DNA of 64,000 bases from an uncultured Subdoligranulum sp. (GCF_963931595.1 NZ_OZ007030.1:798481-862480), one strand, 5' to 3'. Counted from the stretch's first letter, positions 7,924-18,600 are shown. Notes: a model not told the origin generated them from the sequence alone. Program-made: numbers and translations.

Positions 7924-8901
7924 ATGGCAAATTACAGAGAAGAACAAATCCGCAACAGCCGCCGCCTGGCCCGCCAGATCCTGGGAGCCATCGCGCTGCT
8001 GCTGGCCCTGATCGGCCTGTTTACTGTGCTGGGATGGGTGGTCAGCGCGCTGCGCACCGCCCTGGACGATTCCGGCCGGCGGGCGTCCTACGCAGACCGG
8101 CTGTACGGTATGGTCATGCTGGATCCGCTTCCCTTTGATGATGTGAGTACGGTGGACCCGGGGGTCTTCAAACAGGCGGCCATCTGGGGCACGGTCTATG
8201 AGATCCAGAAAAATGGCGGAAGCCTGGACCAGTATGAGCGTGACCCCGATACCGGTTCGGCCATGATCCCCAAGCTGGAGATCGACACCTATATCTCCAA
8301 CCTGCTGGGACCGGACTATCCCATCGCGGACGGCAGCTTCAGCACCGACGAGTTTGTCTACCAGTACAACGAGGAAAAACAGTGCTACCTGGTGCCTGTC
8401 ACCAGCTCGGTGGCACAGTACACCCCGGAAGTGGAGAAGATCTCCACCTCGGGCGGCAAGATGTACGTGACGGTGGGATACATTCCCACCACCAGCAACA
8501 GCGCCAGCGGTGAATTGTCCCTGACGGCTCCCACGGACCCCGTCAAGTATATGGACTATGTCTTTACCCGCGGCGAAAACCGCGACTGGTATCTGAGCGC
8601 CCTGCAGGAGAGCGAGATGAAGGTGGAAGCCACGCCGACACCTTCGCCCACCGCGGAAGTGACCCAGGACACCCAGTCTCTGGTGGAAAGCCAGCTGAAC
8701 GCTTCGATGACCGATACGGCCGACAGCACGGCGACGGAAGAACCTGCCGAATCCACGGACAGTGAGCCGGCGGAAAGCACCGACGCCGCTGCCTCCACCG
8801 AGGAGTCCCAGGAGGAAACGGACACTGCGGAATCCGAATCCACCGATTCCGCTTCGGAGGCGGACAGCAGTTCGGAAGAATCAGAAGAAGCCGTAGGTTA
8901 A
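7924..8901 (+). CDS. Membrane protein with acidic Ser/Thr/Glu-rich tail
   Basis: 325 aa, not recognised. One membrane segment at about 19-43 follows a basic N-terminus, then an extracytoplasmic domain of some 190 residues, then from about residue 240 a low-complexity tail of Thr, Ser, Glu, Ala and Asp (repeats of ESTDSEPAESTDAA type). The tail looks like a flexible cell-wall spacer, but there is no sorting motif or second membrane span. AGGAG lies 14 bases before the ATG, rather far. Its own terminator follows. Function unknown. Confidence 0.7.
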   Translation: MANYREEQIRNSRRLARQILGAIALLLALIGLFTVLGWVVSALRTALDDSGRRASYADRLYGMVMLDPLPFDDVSTVDPGVFKQAAIWGTVYEIQKNGGSLDQYERDPDTGSAMIPKLEIDTYISNLLGPDYPIADGSFSTDEFVYQYNEEKQCYLVPVTSSVAQYTPEVEKISTSGGKMYVTVGYIPTTSNSASGELSLTAPTDPVKYMDYVFTRGENRDWYLSALQESEMKVEATPTPSPTAEVTQDTQSLVESQLNASMTDTADSTATEEPAESTDSEPAESTDAAASTEESQEETDTAESESTDSASEADSSSEESEEAVG

Positions 8902-8913
8902 CTCAAAACACTC

Positions 8914-8948
8914 AAGCACCCTTGCCCAAAAGGCGGGGGTGCTTTTTT
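8914..8948 (+). terminator. Rho-independent terminator
   Basis: AAGCACCC (8914-8921) pairs with GGGTGCTT (8938-8945), followed by six T. Confidence 0.85.
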
Positions 8949-8984
8949 GTGCAAAAAACAGGTGCAATCTTGCGGGGTCTATGC

Positions 8985-8990
8985 TATAAT
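8985..8990 (+). promoter_or_regulatory. Probable -10 box of the Lrp operon
   Basis: Consensus TATAAT preceded by TATGC, 35 bases before the lrp-like gene. The -35 at 17-bp spacing (GTGCAA) is poor. Confidence 0.5.
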
Positions 8991-9024
8991 CTATCCATAT
9001 ATACGGTAAAGAGGTGTATCAAAC

Positions 9025-9504
9025 ATGGAAGAATTGCTGCGCATTTTGGAAAAGAATGCCCGTATGCCCATCGAAGATATCGCGGCGATGCTGGACAAGA
9101 CGCCGGAAGAAGTGGCCGCCATGATGGACGAGGCTGCCTCCAAGGGGTATATCCGCGGCTATGAAACCCTGGTGGACTGGGAGCAGGCCGGGGTGAACCT
9201 GGTGGAAGCGGTGATCGAACTGCGGGTGACGCCCCACAAGTCCCGCGGTTTTGACGATATCGGCACCATCATTGCCGGCTTTGACGAGGTGGACACCGTG
9301 CTGCTGATGAGCGGCAGCTATGACCTGCAGGTCATCATCAAAGGCCGCAGCTTCCAGGAAATCGCCCTCTTTGTCGCCAAGCGTCTCTCGCCGCTGGACG
9401 ATGTGATCTCTACGGCCACCAGCTTTGTGCTGCGGGCCTACAAGCGGGGCGGCCGCCTGTATCAGGCCGAGGAGACCGACGAAAGAGAGTGGACTATGCT
9501 GTGA
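9025..9504 (+). CDS. Lrp/AsnC-family transcriptional regulator
   Basis: 159 aa. Residues 1-55 form the helix-turn-helix (PIEDIAAMLDKTPEEVAAMMDEAASKGYIRGYETLVDW), and about 60-145 the RAM ligand-binding domain typical of feast/famine regulators that sense amino acids. The stop overlaps the ATG of an aminotransferase by one base, a coupled pair, so it probably controls that gene or responds to its substrate (inference). AAAGAGGTG precedes the ATG. Confidence 0.9.
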   Translation: MEELLRILEKNARMPIEDIAAMLDKTPEEVAAMMDEAASKGYIRGYETLVDWEQAGVNLVEAVIELRVTPHKSRGFDDIGTIIAGFDEVDTVLLMSGSYDLQVIIKGRSFQEIALFVAKRLSPLDDVISTATSFVLRAYKRGGRLYQAEETDEREWTML

Positions 9505-10685
9505 TGAATTACAACGAACTGCTTGCCCCTGCCGCCCAGGCCATGCGCCCCTCCGGCATCCGCAAGTTCTTTGACCTGGCCAGCGATATGCCGCACTGCA
9601 TCTCCCTGGGCGTCGGCGAACCGGATTTCAAGACCCCCTGGAGTGTGCGGGATGCCGGCATCCGTAGCCTGGAGCAGGGCCGCACCAAGTATACGGCCAA
9701 TGCCGGCCTCAAGGAGCTGCGCGCCGAGATCTGCCGGTATCTGGAACGCCGCTTTGACCTGAAGTATGAGGTGCCCCAGGTGCTGGTCACCGTCGGCGGC
9801 AGCGAGGCCATCGACCTGGCCATCCGGGCACTGGTCAAACCCGGGGATGAAGTCATCATCCCGGAACCCTGCTTTGTCTGCTATGAACCCATCACCCAGC
9901 TGACGGGTGGCGTGCCCGTGCACATTGCCACCCGCGCCGAGGATGGATTCCGCCTTACGGCCCAACAGCTCAAGGCGGCCATCACGCCGCGCACCAAGCT
10001 GGTGATCTTCCCGTACCCCAACAACCCCACAGGCGCTGTGATGGGCGTCCAGGACCTGGAGGCCATCGCCGACGTGCTGCGGGATACCAACATCATGGTG
10101 CTGTCGGATGAGATCTATTCCGAACTCACCTACGGCCTGGATCGGCATGTCTCCTTTGCCTCCCTTCCCGATATGGCGGAGCGGACCGTCGTGGTCAACG
10201 GCTTCTCCAAATCCTACGCCATGACCGGCTGGCGTCTGGGCTATGCGGTGGGGCCGGAACCGGTGATCCAGGTGATGACCAAGATTCACCAGAACTGCAT
10301 CATGAGCGCGCCCACCACCAGCCAGTATGCCGCCATCACGGCGCTGCGCCAGTGCGACGACCAGATCGAGATGATGCGGGACGAGTACAACCGCCGCCGC
10401 CGCTATGTGGTCAAGGCCCTCAACGAGATGGGTCTGACCTGCTTTGAACCCCGGGGAGCCTTCTACGTCTTCCCGTCCATCCAGATCAGCGGCCTGACCA
10501 GCGAGGAATTCTGCGAACAGCTGCTGCGGGAAAAGGAAGTGGCCATCATTCCGGGGGACGCTTTCGGTGCCTCCGGCGAGGGTTACGCCCGCATCAGCTA
10601 CGCCTACAGCGTGGACCATCTGGAAACCGCCATGCGCCGCATCCGGGCCTTCCTGAAGGAACACGGCTGGCTGAAGACCGAATAA
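9504..10685 (+). CDS. Class I PLP-dependent aminotransferase
   Basis: 393 aa. Fold type I aminotransferase: GVGEPDFKTPW, YTANAGLKELR, the segment YPNNPTGAVMG with the PLP-contacting Asn, SDEIYSELTYG, the Schiff-base lysine in NGFSKSYAMTGWRLGY and the C-terminal ARISYAYS with the carboxylate-binding Arg. The sub-family (aspartate or aromatic type, close to PatA-like enzymes) is uncertain. ATG 9504 overlaps the regulator stop in a TGATG junction; an in-frame GTG at 9489 is less likely. Confidence 0.92.
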   Translation: MNYNELLAPAAQAMRPSGIRKFFDLASDMPHCISLGVGEPDFKTPWSVRDAGIRSLEQGRTKYTANAGLKELRAEICRYLERRFDLKYEVPQVLVTVGGSEAIDLAIRALVKPGDEVIIPEPCFVCYEPITQLTGGVPVHIATRAEDGFRLTAQQLKAAITPRTKLVIFPYPNNPTGAVMGVQDLEAIADVLRDTNIMVLSDEIYSELTYGLDRHVSFASLPDMAERTVVVNGFSKSYAMTGWRLGYAVGPEPVIQVMTKIHQNCIMSAPTTSQYAAITALRQCDDQIEMMRDEYNRRRRYVVKALNEMGLTCFEPRGAFYVFPSIQISGLTSEEFCEQLLREKEVAIIPGDAFGASGEGYARISYAYSVDHLETAMRRIRAFLKEHGWLKTE

Positions 10686-10718
10686 GGCGAACACACAAAA
10701 GACAGGAACGTGAATCCT

Positions 10719-11609
10719 ATGCGCAAAAAATCCGTCACGGTGCTGGCCCCGGCCAAGCTGAATCTCTCGCTGGATGTGGTGGGCACGATGCCCAACGGCT
10801 ACCACGATCTGGATATGGTCATGCAGACCATCGATCTGTATGAAAAGATCACCCTGCGCCGCAGCGAGGGGCTCCAGCTGACGCTGCCCGGCAGCTTTGT
10901 ACCGGTGAACGATAAAAATACCGCCATCAAGGCGGCGCTGGCCTTTTTCCATTACACCGGTCTGCTGGCCGGGGTGGATATGACGATCTACAAGCGGGTG
11001 CCCGTGCGGGCCGGTATGGCCGGCGGCAGCGCCGACGCCGCCGGTGTGCTGGTGGGCCTCAACGACCTGTATGATGCCCGGCTCTCCATGAGTGAACTGT
11101 GCGCCATCGGCGCGGGCATCGGGGCGGACGTGCCCTTTGCCCTGCTGGGAGGCACCTGCCGGGTGCGGGGCGTGGGCGACCTGATGAAGGCACTGCCGCC
11201 CTGCCCGGACTGCTGGTTCGTGGTGGCCATGCCCAGCGTGGGGGTCTCCACCCCCGAGGCCTTCGCCCGGTACGATACCATGGGCAGCCCGGTGCATCCC
11301 GACTGCGAAGCCCAGGAGCAGGCCGTGCGGGCCGGGGATCTGGCCGCGGTCTGCAAGGCTGCCGGCAACGCGCTGGAACATTGCTCCGGTGCCCAGGAAA
11401 CCCCGGCCATCTGCGCGGTGCTGCGGGAAAGCGGCGCCCTGACGGCCCAGATGACCGGCAGCGGTGCAGCGGTATTCGGCGTCTTTGACGACGAGGAAAA
11501 AGCCCGTGCGGCCCTGACGGCGCTCAAGCCCGGCTACAAGCAGACCTATCTCTGCCGTCCCACCCGGGGCGGCCCCCGGGTGACGGTGCGCCGTCCCATG
11601 AAAAAATAA
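10719..11609 (+). CDS. ispE: 4-diphosphocytidyl-2-C-methyl-D-erythritol kinase
   Basis: 296 aa. GHMP kinase of the non-mevalonate isoprenoid pathway, phosphorylating CDP-methylerythritol. Visible: APAKLNLSLDVVG near the N-terminus, the GHMP glycine loop VRAGMAGGSADAAGVL, GADVPFALLGGTCRVRG, and a C-terminal MTGSGAAVFGVF. ATG 10719 is favoured because ACAGGA lies 12 bases upstream; an earlier GTG at 10710 is too close to it. Follows the aminotransferase by about 30 bases. Confidence 0.95.
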   Translation: MRKKSVTVLAPAKLNLSLDVVGTMPNGYHDLDMVMQTIDLYEKITLRRSEGLQLTLPGSFVPVNDKNTAIKAALAFFHYTGLLAGVDMTIYKRVPVRAGMAGGSADAAGVLVGLNDLYDARLSMSELCAIGAGIGADVPFALLGGTCRVRGVGDLMKALPPCPDCWFVVAMPSVGVSTPEAFARYDTMGSPVHPDCEAQEQAVRAGDLAAVCKAAGNALEHCSGAQETPAICAVLRESGALTAQMTGSGAAVFGVFDDEEKARAALTALKPGYKQTYLCRPTRGGPRVTVRRPMKK

Positions 11610-11669
11610 TTTACGCCCGTTTGCGGGGCATCCTTTCTGACCATACTCCCGACGAAGGGAGTGGAGAAG

Positions 11670-12251
11670 ATGAACCGACATAGAAGACGGGTTTGGGAAC
11701 TGGGCACAGGCCTGGGGTTCCTGCTGACGATTGTACTTACGCTGGTCATGGGCTGGCGGCAAACGGTGGCAGCCCAGGTGCGCGCCGATACCATCCGGCT
11801 GCATGTGCTGGCCAACAGCGATACCATCGAAGACCAGCTGCTGAAACTGCAGGTGCGGGATGCCATCCTGGCGGCGCTGCCGGCCACAGTCACCGGGGCA
11901 ACGACCCCCCGGGAGGCGCAGCAGGCCCTGCAATGCGCATTGCCCGCGCTGCGGGCCGCGGCCAACCGTACGCTGCTGGATGCCCATAGCGGCCAGACAG
12001 CCACGGTGCGGCTGGAGACCTTTGCCTTCAGCGCCAGGGACTACGGCGATTTTGTCCTGCCCGGCGGCGATTACACCGCTCTGCGGGTGGAACTGGGCGC
12101 TGCCCAGGGACACAACTGGTTCTGTGTGCTCTATCCGGCCCTCTGCGTATCGGGGGCCACGGCGGAATATCCGACCCGGGCGGAAAATGCCCTGGTGTTC
12201 GGTCCATATGAAGTGCGTTTCGCGCTGCTGGATGCCCTGCGGGGGCTCTGA
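11670..12251 (+). CDS. spoIIR: Stage II sporulation protein R
   Basis: 193 aa. One N-terminal membrane or signal segment (about 13-35) is followed by the hallmark IRLHVLANSDTIEDQLLKLQVRDAIL and, near the end, GHNWFCVLYPALCV. In Bacillus, SpoIIR is made in the forespore and signals across the septum to activate SpoIIGA and hence sigma-E processing. Presence suggests sporulation ability or recent descent from spore formers. GAAGGGA precedes ATG 11670; a GTG nine bases earlier is possible. A terminator follows, separating it from addB. Confidence 0.93.
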   Translation: MNRHRRRVWELGTGLGFLLTIVLTLVMGWRQTVAAQVRADTIRLHVLANSDTIEDQLLKLQVRDAILAALPATVTGATTPREAQQALQCALPALRAAANRTLLDAHSGQTATVRLETFAFSARDYGDFVLPGGDYTALRVELGAAQGHNWFCVLYPALCVSGATAEYPTRAENALVFGPYEVRFALLDALRGL

Positions 12252-12261
12252 GCAAAACGCC

Positions 12262-12297
12262 AAGAGGGAAACAGACAAACAGGTTTCCCTCTTTTTT
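12262..12297 (+). terminator. Rho-independent terminator after spoIIR
   Basis: AAGAGGGAAAC pairs with GTTTCCCTCTT and runs into six T, ending 28 bases before addB. Confidence 0.85.
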
Positions 12298-12324
12298 CTG
12301 TACAACGGGAAAGGATTTTTCTGT

Positions 12325-15300
12325 ATGCTTCATCTGCTTCTGGGGCCTTCGGGCAGCGGCAAATCCCGCCGCATGCTGGCGGAACTGCGCACCCGCGCCG
12401 AGCACGGCCAGCGCAGTCTGCTGATTGTGCCGGAACAGTTCACCTCCTCCACCGAGGGACAGCTCTACCGCACGCTGGGGGATACTCTGTCCGCCTTCGT
12501 GGAAAGCTACTCCTTCACCTCGCTGGCCGAGACGCTGCTGCGCCGCTACGGCGGTGCGGCGGTGCAGACACTGGACGAGGCAGGCCGGGCACTGCTGGTA
12601 CGGCGGGCGGTGGATTCGCTGCTGGACCGGGTGGTCTACTACAACCGGCAGCGCCGTTCGGCGGCTTTCTGCGAGAAGGCTGCCCAGACCATCGAGGAAC
12701 TGAAAAGTGCCGGGGTCACGCCCCAGGCGCTGGCCGACTATGCCCTGGCACCGGGGGCGGACCGGGACAAACTGCAGGAACTTTCCCTCATCTATGGCGC
12801 CTACGAAGGGCTGCTGGCCCAGACGGCGATGGATCCCGGCGACCGGCAGCAGCTGGCTGCCCGCTACCTGGATGCAGATTTCTTTGCAGGGCGGGCGGTT
12901 TACATCGATGAATTCGATACCTTCAACGCGCCCAAGCGGGCCCTGCTGGCGGCCATGCTGCCGGTGGCGGATGTGACGGTCTGCCTGTGCTGCGACGGCC
13001 CGGAGGACCGGGACGGCGGTATGGGACTGTTCAGCGGCGCCAAGGCGGTGGCCAGCAGCCTGCGCCGGATGGCCTCCGACGCCGGTGTGCCGGTGCAGAC
13101 CGAGACGCTGACCGAGGATCTCCGCCACCGGGACACGCCGGTGCTGGCGGAACTGAACTGGCTGCTCTCCGACCCCACCTACACGCCGGAGCAAACGGTG
13201 GACCCGGAGCATCCGGCCATTGTCTGCCATGGGGCGGCCAGCCGTCAGGCCGAGGCCAAGGCGGTGGCGGCGGAGATCGCCGCCCGGGCCCGGGCAGGCA
13301 TGCCCTACCATCGCATGGCGGTGATCTGCCGGGATGCGGCCCAGTACCTGGGCCCGCTGCGGTATGAATTCCGGCTGCAGAACATTCCGCTTTTCTGTGA
13401 TGAGGCCACCACACCGGAAAACACGGCGCCCGCCCGGGCGGTGCACGCGGTGCTGGATCTGGCCCGGGGCGGCGTGTCCAGCCGGACGGTGCTGCGGCTG
13501 CTCAAGACGGGGCTGGTGGATCTGCCGGAACGGCAGCAGACCGCCCTGGAAAACTACGCCTACACCTGGCCTCTCAAGGCGGCGGACTGGCGGGCGCCCT
13601 TTACCCGCAGCGCCGCCGGCTATGCGGACGGGGAGCGGGCCGAGGATGTGCGCACCCGGCAGGATGCCGAGGCGGCCCGTACCTTCCTGATGGAACGCAT
13701 CCAGAAATACCTGCCCCGCCTGAAGGACGCCAGCGCGGCAGCACTGACCAAACAGATCTATTTGTTCCTGCAGTCCCTGGGCGCCGAGGACACCCTGAAT
13801 GCGCTGGCAGAAACGCTGCGTGCCCAGGGCCGTATGCCGGAGGCGGACGAGGTTCTGCGGGAGTGGAACGTGGTCATGGGGCTGCTCAACCAGCTGGCCC
13901 AGCTGCTGGGGGAGGAAACGCTGCCCCCGGCGGACTACGCGGAACTCTTTACGCTGTTGCTGCGCACCACCGATATGGGCCATATTCCCCAGAGCCTGGA
14001 CAGCGTGATTCTGACCACGGCGGGCCGTATGCGCCTGCCGGAGACCGACGCCGTGTTTGTGGTGGGCCTGGTGGAAGGGGAGTTTCCCAAGACACCGGGC
14101 GACCAGGGACTTCTGACCCATGCCGACCGGGACGCCATGATCCGGCAGGGGGCGGAACTGCCCGACTGCTTTGAAAACAAGGTGTTGCGGGAAGGTGTCT
14201 GCTTCTATAAAGCCATGACGGCGGCACGGTCCTTTCTTTGGCTTAGCTGGCCCGGCGCCGCCCACGGGGAGGACGATACTCCGGCCAGCTCGGCGCTGGC
14301 GCCGGTGCGCCGTCTGCTGCAGGTGCCCTTTGCGGAACCCGACACTGCCGAACTGGGGGCCTCCCCGGCGGCTGCTCTGGATATCCTGGGCATCATCAGC
14401 CAGCAGCCCGGCCGGGAAGGGGAGGGCGAGGCCCTGCGCGCTGCGCTGGATGCCGCCGAAGCCACCCCCCATGCCGCCCCGGGGTACGAGGCGGCGCGCC
14501 GTGCGCGGCAGAAGGCGGAACCCACGGTACAGGATACCGCCGCTCTGGAAAAACTGCTGGGGCCGGGACTGCGGGTGAGCCCCACCCGTTTTGAAAAATA
14601 CCAGACCTGTCCCTTCGGGTATTTCATGCAGTTTGTGCTGCGGGCGGCGCCGCGCCAGAAAGCGGAGCTGGCCCCCAACATCAGCGGTACATTGACCCAC
14701 TGGGTGCTGGAAAACGCACTGCGCCGCCAGGGGGCGGCCTTCAAGGACCTGAGCGCTGAGGAACTCCAGGCCCTGGTGGAGGAGCTGGTGGAAGAATACA
14801 CAAAGGCCAATCTGCCGGGTATCACGGTGCGGATGCAGTACCTCATCGAGCGTATCCGCCGCAACCTGGTGGGATTGCTGGGCTTCATCCAGCGGGATCT
14901 GCAGCAGTCCGGCTTCCAGCCGGTAGCCTTCGAGCTGCGCATCGACGACCGCCCCGGGGAGGACCCTGCGGCGCCCCGGGTGGACCCGGTGGAGCTGGAC
15001 GATGGGGCCGGCCATACGGTGCGGATCGTGGGCACGGTGGACCGGGTGGATGCCATGCCCCTGGGGGAACGCACCTATCTGCGGGTGGTGGACTACAAGA
15101 CCGGCGGCAAGGATTTCCAGCTCAAGGAAGTCTACTGCGGTCTGGACTGCCAGATGCTCCTCTACCTCTTTACGCTGGAACGCAACGCCGGGAACCAATT
15201 CCCGGGGGCCACGGCGGCAGGGGTGGAATATCTGTTGGCAGACCCCGCCCCCGAGAGTGTACCCCGGGCCCAGGCCGGGCAGGGGGACACCGAAGGGGAA

Positions 15301-15657
15301 AACAACTATCCCCTCAACGGCCTGCTGCTGGACGACGAGAGCATCTACCACGCCATGGACCGCCGCTGTACCGGGAATTTTGTGCCGCTGAATTTCAGCG
15401 CCAAAACCGGCAAAGTCACCAACGGTAAGAGCCGCCTGGCGGACGAAAAGAAACTGGCCCGGATCCGGGATCACCTGGACGGGCTGCTGAAACAGATGTC
15501 CCGGAACCTCTATGGGGGCAAGATCGACGCACAGCCGCTGTGCAGCGGCGGCTGCAGCCCCTGTGCATACTGTGATTTCCGCATTGCCTGTTCCCATCAG
15601 GACGGCGAGAACGAGCGCAAGGTGGAGGCGGCGACCGACCCGTTTGCGGAAGAATAA
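12325..15657 (+). CDS. addB: ATP-dependent helicase/nuclease subunit B
   Basis: 1110 aa. AddB partners AddA in the RecBCD-like complex that resects double-strand breaks. The Walker A GPSGSGKS starts at residue 7, and the nuclease core lies near RVVDYKTGGKDF (about 920-935). Four cysteines that would hold the family's 4Fe-4S cluster are present: Cys762 (YQTCPFGYF) and Cys1080, Cys1083 and Cys1089 in CSPCAYCDFRIAC. ATG 12325 with AAAGGA upstream gives the normal MLHLLLGPSGSGKS start, although the frame is open far further upstream. addA follows after 12 bases. Confidence 0.97.
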   Translation: MLHLLLGPSGSGKSRRMLAELRTRAEHGQRSLLIVPEQFTSSTEGQLYRTLGDTLSAFVESYSFTSLAETLLRRYGGAAVQTLDEAGRALLVRRAVDSLLDRVVYYNRQRRSAAFCEKAAQTIEELKSAGVTPQALADYALAPGADRDKLQELSLIYGAYEGLLAQTAMDPGDRQQLAARYLDADFFAGRAVYIDEFDTFNAPKRALLAAMLPVADVTVCLCCDGPEDRDGGMGLFSGAKAVASSLRRMASDAGVPVQTETLTEDLRHRDTPVLAELNWLLSDPTYTPEQTVDPEHPAIVCHGAASRQAEAKAVAAEIAARARAGMPYHRMAVICRDAAQYLGPLRYEFRLQNIPLFCDEATTPENTAPARAVHAVLDLARGGVSSRTVLRLLKTGLVDLPERQQTALENYAYTWPLKAADWRAPFTRSAAGYADGERAEDVRTRQDAEAARTFLMERIQKYLPRLKDASAAALTKQIYLFLQSLGAEDTLNALAETLRAQGRMPEADEVLREWNVVMGLLNQLAQLLGEETLPPADYAELFTLLLRTTDMGHIPQSLDSVILTTAGRMRLPETDAVFVVGLVEGEFPKTPGDQGLLTHADRDAMIRQGAELPDCFENKVLREGVCFYKAMTAARSFLWLSWPGAAHGEDDTPASSALAPVRRLLQVPFAEPDTAELGASPAAALDILGIISQQPGREGEGEALRAALDAAEATPHAAPGYEAARRARQKAEPTVQDTAALEKLLGPGLRVSPTRFEKYQTCPFGYFMQFVLRAAPRQKAELAPNISGTLTHWVLENALRRQGAAFKDLSAEELQALVEELVEEYTKANLPGITVRMQYLIERIRRNLVGLLGFIQRDLQQSGFQPVAFELRIDDRPGEDPAAPRVDPVELDDGAGHTVRIVGTVDRVDAMPLGERTYLRVVDYKTGGKDFQLKEVYCGLDCQMLLYLFTLERNAGNQFPGATAAGVEYLLADPAPESVPRAQAGQGDTEGENNYPLNGLLLDDESIYHAMDRRCTGNFVPLNFSAKTGKVTNGKSRLADEKKLARIRDHLDGLLKQMSRNLYGGKIDAQPLCSGGCSPCAYCDFRIACSHQDGENERKVEAATDPFAEE

Positions 15658-15669
15658 AAGGAGAACACC

Positions 15670-18600
15670 ATGCCGGATACCCACAAAATTCAATTTACCC
15701 CCGCCCAGGCGGCGGCCATCGGCGCCCGGGGCGGCAGTCTGCTGGTGTCGGCGGCAGCGGGTTCGGGCAAGACCCGTGTCCTGGTGGAGCGGGTGGTGGG
15801 GCTCATCACCGACCCGCATCACCCGGTGGAGGCCGACCGGCTGCTCATTATGACCTTCACCAATGCGGCGGCAGCCAAACTGCGCGCCGATATTGCCACC
15901 CGGCTGGCCGATGAGGTCCGGGCCCATCCCGAGGATGTGCGCCTGCGCCGCCAGCAGCTGCTTTTGCAGCGTGCCTCCATCGGCACGGTGGATGCCTTCT
16001 GCTTGCATTTCGTGCAGCAGCATTTCGCGGCGCTGGATGTGCCGCCCGACTTCGAGACCGCCGAGGAGGCGGACCTGGCCCGCATCGAGCAGGAGACGCT
16101 ATCGGATGTGCTGGAGGAAGCCTACCAAGACCCGGACTTCCGCGCCTTTGCCGACCTGTACGACCGCGGCCGCACCGACCAGACGGCGGGCAACGCCGTG
16201 CTGGAACTCTATCATTTCAGCCGCTCGCTGCCCCATCCCATGCAGGCGCTGCAGTCCTTTGCGGAACAGTGGCAAAACGGTGAACCGCCGCAGGATACGC
16301 CCTGGGGTCAGGATCTTTTGCGCATTGGCCGGGACCGTGCCCGGGGCGCGCAGGCATTGCTGGAAGCGGGCGCCCGCACGGCGGCCCGGGACGAGGCGGC
16401 CGATGCTGCCTACACCGCGGTGCTGCAGGATGATGTGGCCCGGGTGGAGTGGCTTTGCCAGAAACTGCAGCAGGCCGACTGGAACGCGGCAGTGGCAGCC
16501 CTGGAAGAACTGGGCGGCAGCTGGCGCAAGGCGGGGCGTATCAAGGGCGGCAAAGATTCCAACCCCTCAGCTTTTGCGGCCAGTGAGCTGCGGGACCGCG
16601 CCAAAAAGCAGATTGCAGCTTTGCGCACCGACTTTTTGCTTTGCACGGCAGAGGAGTATGAGGAGGACCGCCGCCGCGCGGCCCCTCTGGTGGCGGCACT
16701 GGTACGTGTCACCCGGACCTTCGCCGATGCCTGCTTTGCGGCCAAATGCGAGGAAAAACTGCTGGACTACGCCGACTTTGAACACCTGACGCTGGATCTG
16801 CTCATCGCGCCGGACGGCAGCCGCACACCCCTGTGCCGCACCGTCAGCGAGCGGTATGCCGCGGTGCTGGTGGACGAATACCAGGACACCAACGCCCTGC
16901 AGGATGCCATCTATTTTGCGCTGGCTTCCCCGGCGGGGGATAACCTGTTCTTTGTGGGGGATATCAAGCAGAGCATCTACCGCTTCCGGCAGGCGGACCC
17001 GGCGGTGTTTCTGGGCAAGCAGCAGCGCTGGCAGCCCTACCCGCAGCCGGCGCCCCAGCCGGCAACCCTGGCGCTGGATGCCAATTTCCGCAGCGCCCCC
17101 GGCGTCATCGAGGGCATCAACTACCTGTTCTCGGTGTTTTTCTCGGAAGGGCTGGGCGGCGTGACCTACGGTGCCGGCCAGCGGCTGGTGGTTGGCAAAC
17201 CGGACGAAAACTATCCGGGACTCTGCGAGGTGGACGTGCTGGACGGCGCCGACGCGGCAGGGGATGCCGCCGGCATTGCCCGGCGTATTGCCGAGATGGT
17301 GAAGGCAGGGTTCGCCGTACGGGACAAGGCGGGCACCCGTCCCTGCCGGTATGACGATTTCTGCATCCTGCTTCGGGGCCGCGCCGATTTCTCGGTCTAT
17401 GAGGAAGCCCTCCGCGCCGCCGATATCCCGGTGTTTGCCGATACGGCTGCCGACCTGCTGGATGCACCCCACATCCGGCCCTTTGCGGCCCTGCTGCGGG
17501 TCATCGACAACCCCGCCCAGGATATTCCGCTGGCGGCGGTGCTGCTCAGCCCGCTGTTTCCCTACACGCCGGACGATCTTGTGGCGCTGCGCCGTGCCTG
17601 TCCCCAGGGCAGCCTGTACGGGGCGGTGCTCTACGGCGGACAGCCCCGCTTTGCGGCCTTCACCGAAGCACTGGCGGAATACCGCCGACTGGCCCGCACA
17701 CTGCCAGTGGACCGTCTGTTGGAAGAACTGCTGGCCCGCACAGGCTATCTGGCGGCGGTGGGAGCACTGCGGGACGGCGCCCGCTGCCGGGAGGATCTTC
17801 TGACCTTTGTGGCCTGGGCCGGTGGTGCCGGCCGGGCGGGTCTGGCGGCGCTGGTGCGCGCCATGGATTCCGCGGCGGCCAACGGCGGCCTCAACCAGAG
17901 CGGCGGCGGACAGACCCGTCCCGGCTGCGTCAGCATCATGACGGTGCACCGCTCCAAGGGACTGGAATTCCCGGTGGTCTTTGTGGCCAACACGGCGCAC
18001 CAGTTCAACCAGAGCGATGCCATCCGCCCGGTGCTGACACACAGCCGGCTGGGTGTGGGCGTCATGCTGCGGGCGGGGCAGACCGCCAGGCGGTACAAGA
18101 CGCTGCCCTACGCGGCGCTGGCCCAGGCCATCCGCACCGAGACCCTCAGCGAGGAGATGCGGGTGCTTTACGTGGCGCTGACCCGTGCCCAGGACGCCCT
18201 CATCGTGACGATCCCTCTCAAAAAGACCGACAGTTCCCTCAAGACGCCGGCTCTGTGCGCGGCTGCCGAAGCCACCGGCCCGGAGGCTATGCAGGGAATG
18301 AACAGCTGGGCGGGCTGGCTGCTGACGGCGGTCCTGCTCCATCCCGAGAGTGATGCGCTGTGGGCCCATACGCCGCTGCTGCCCCACCATCTGCCCACCC
18401 GGGTGCCGCTGACTGTCCGATTGCTGTCGGCGCCGGAAGCGCTGCCGGAACCGCCGGCCCGGCCCGAGGCGGCCCCCGACGAAGAACTGCGCCGTGCGCT
18501 GGAGAAGACCTTTGCCTGGCAGAATCCCCAGGAGATACTCCAGAAGATCCCCGCCAAGGTCAGTGTCAGCGCGGTGGCCCACGCGGCGCGCCCGGTGGCG

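Noticed and set aside
9462..12305. 947-codon minus-strand frame
   Set aside because: Spans three well-supported plus-strand genes (aminotransferase, ispE, spoIIR); shadow.
12028..16023. Very long minus-strand open frame opposite addB
   Set aside because: Antisense shadow of a GC-rich gene: no ribosome site, Gly/Arg/His-rich translation, and addB on the plus strand has all family motifs.
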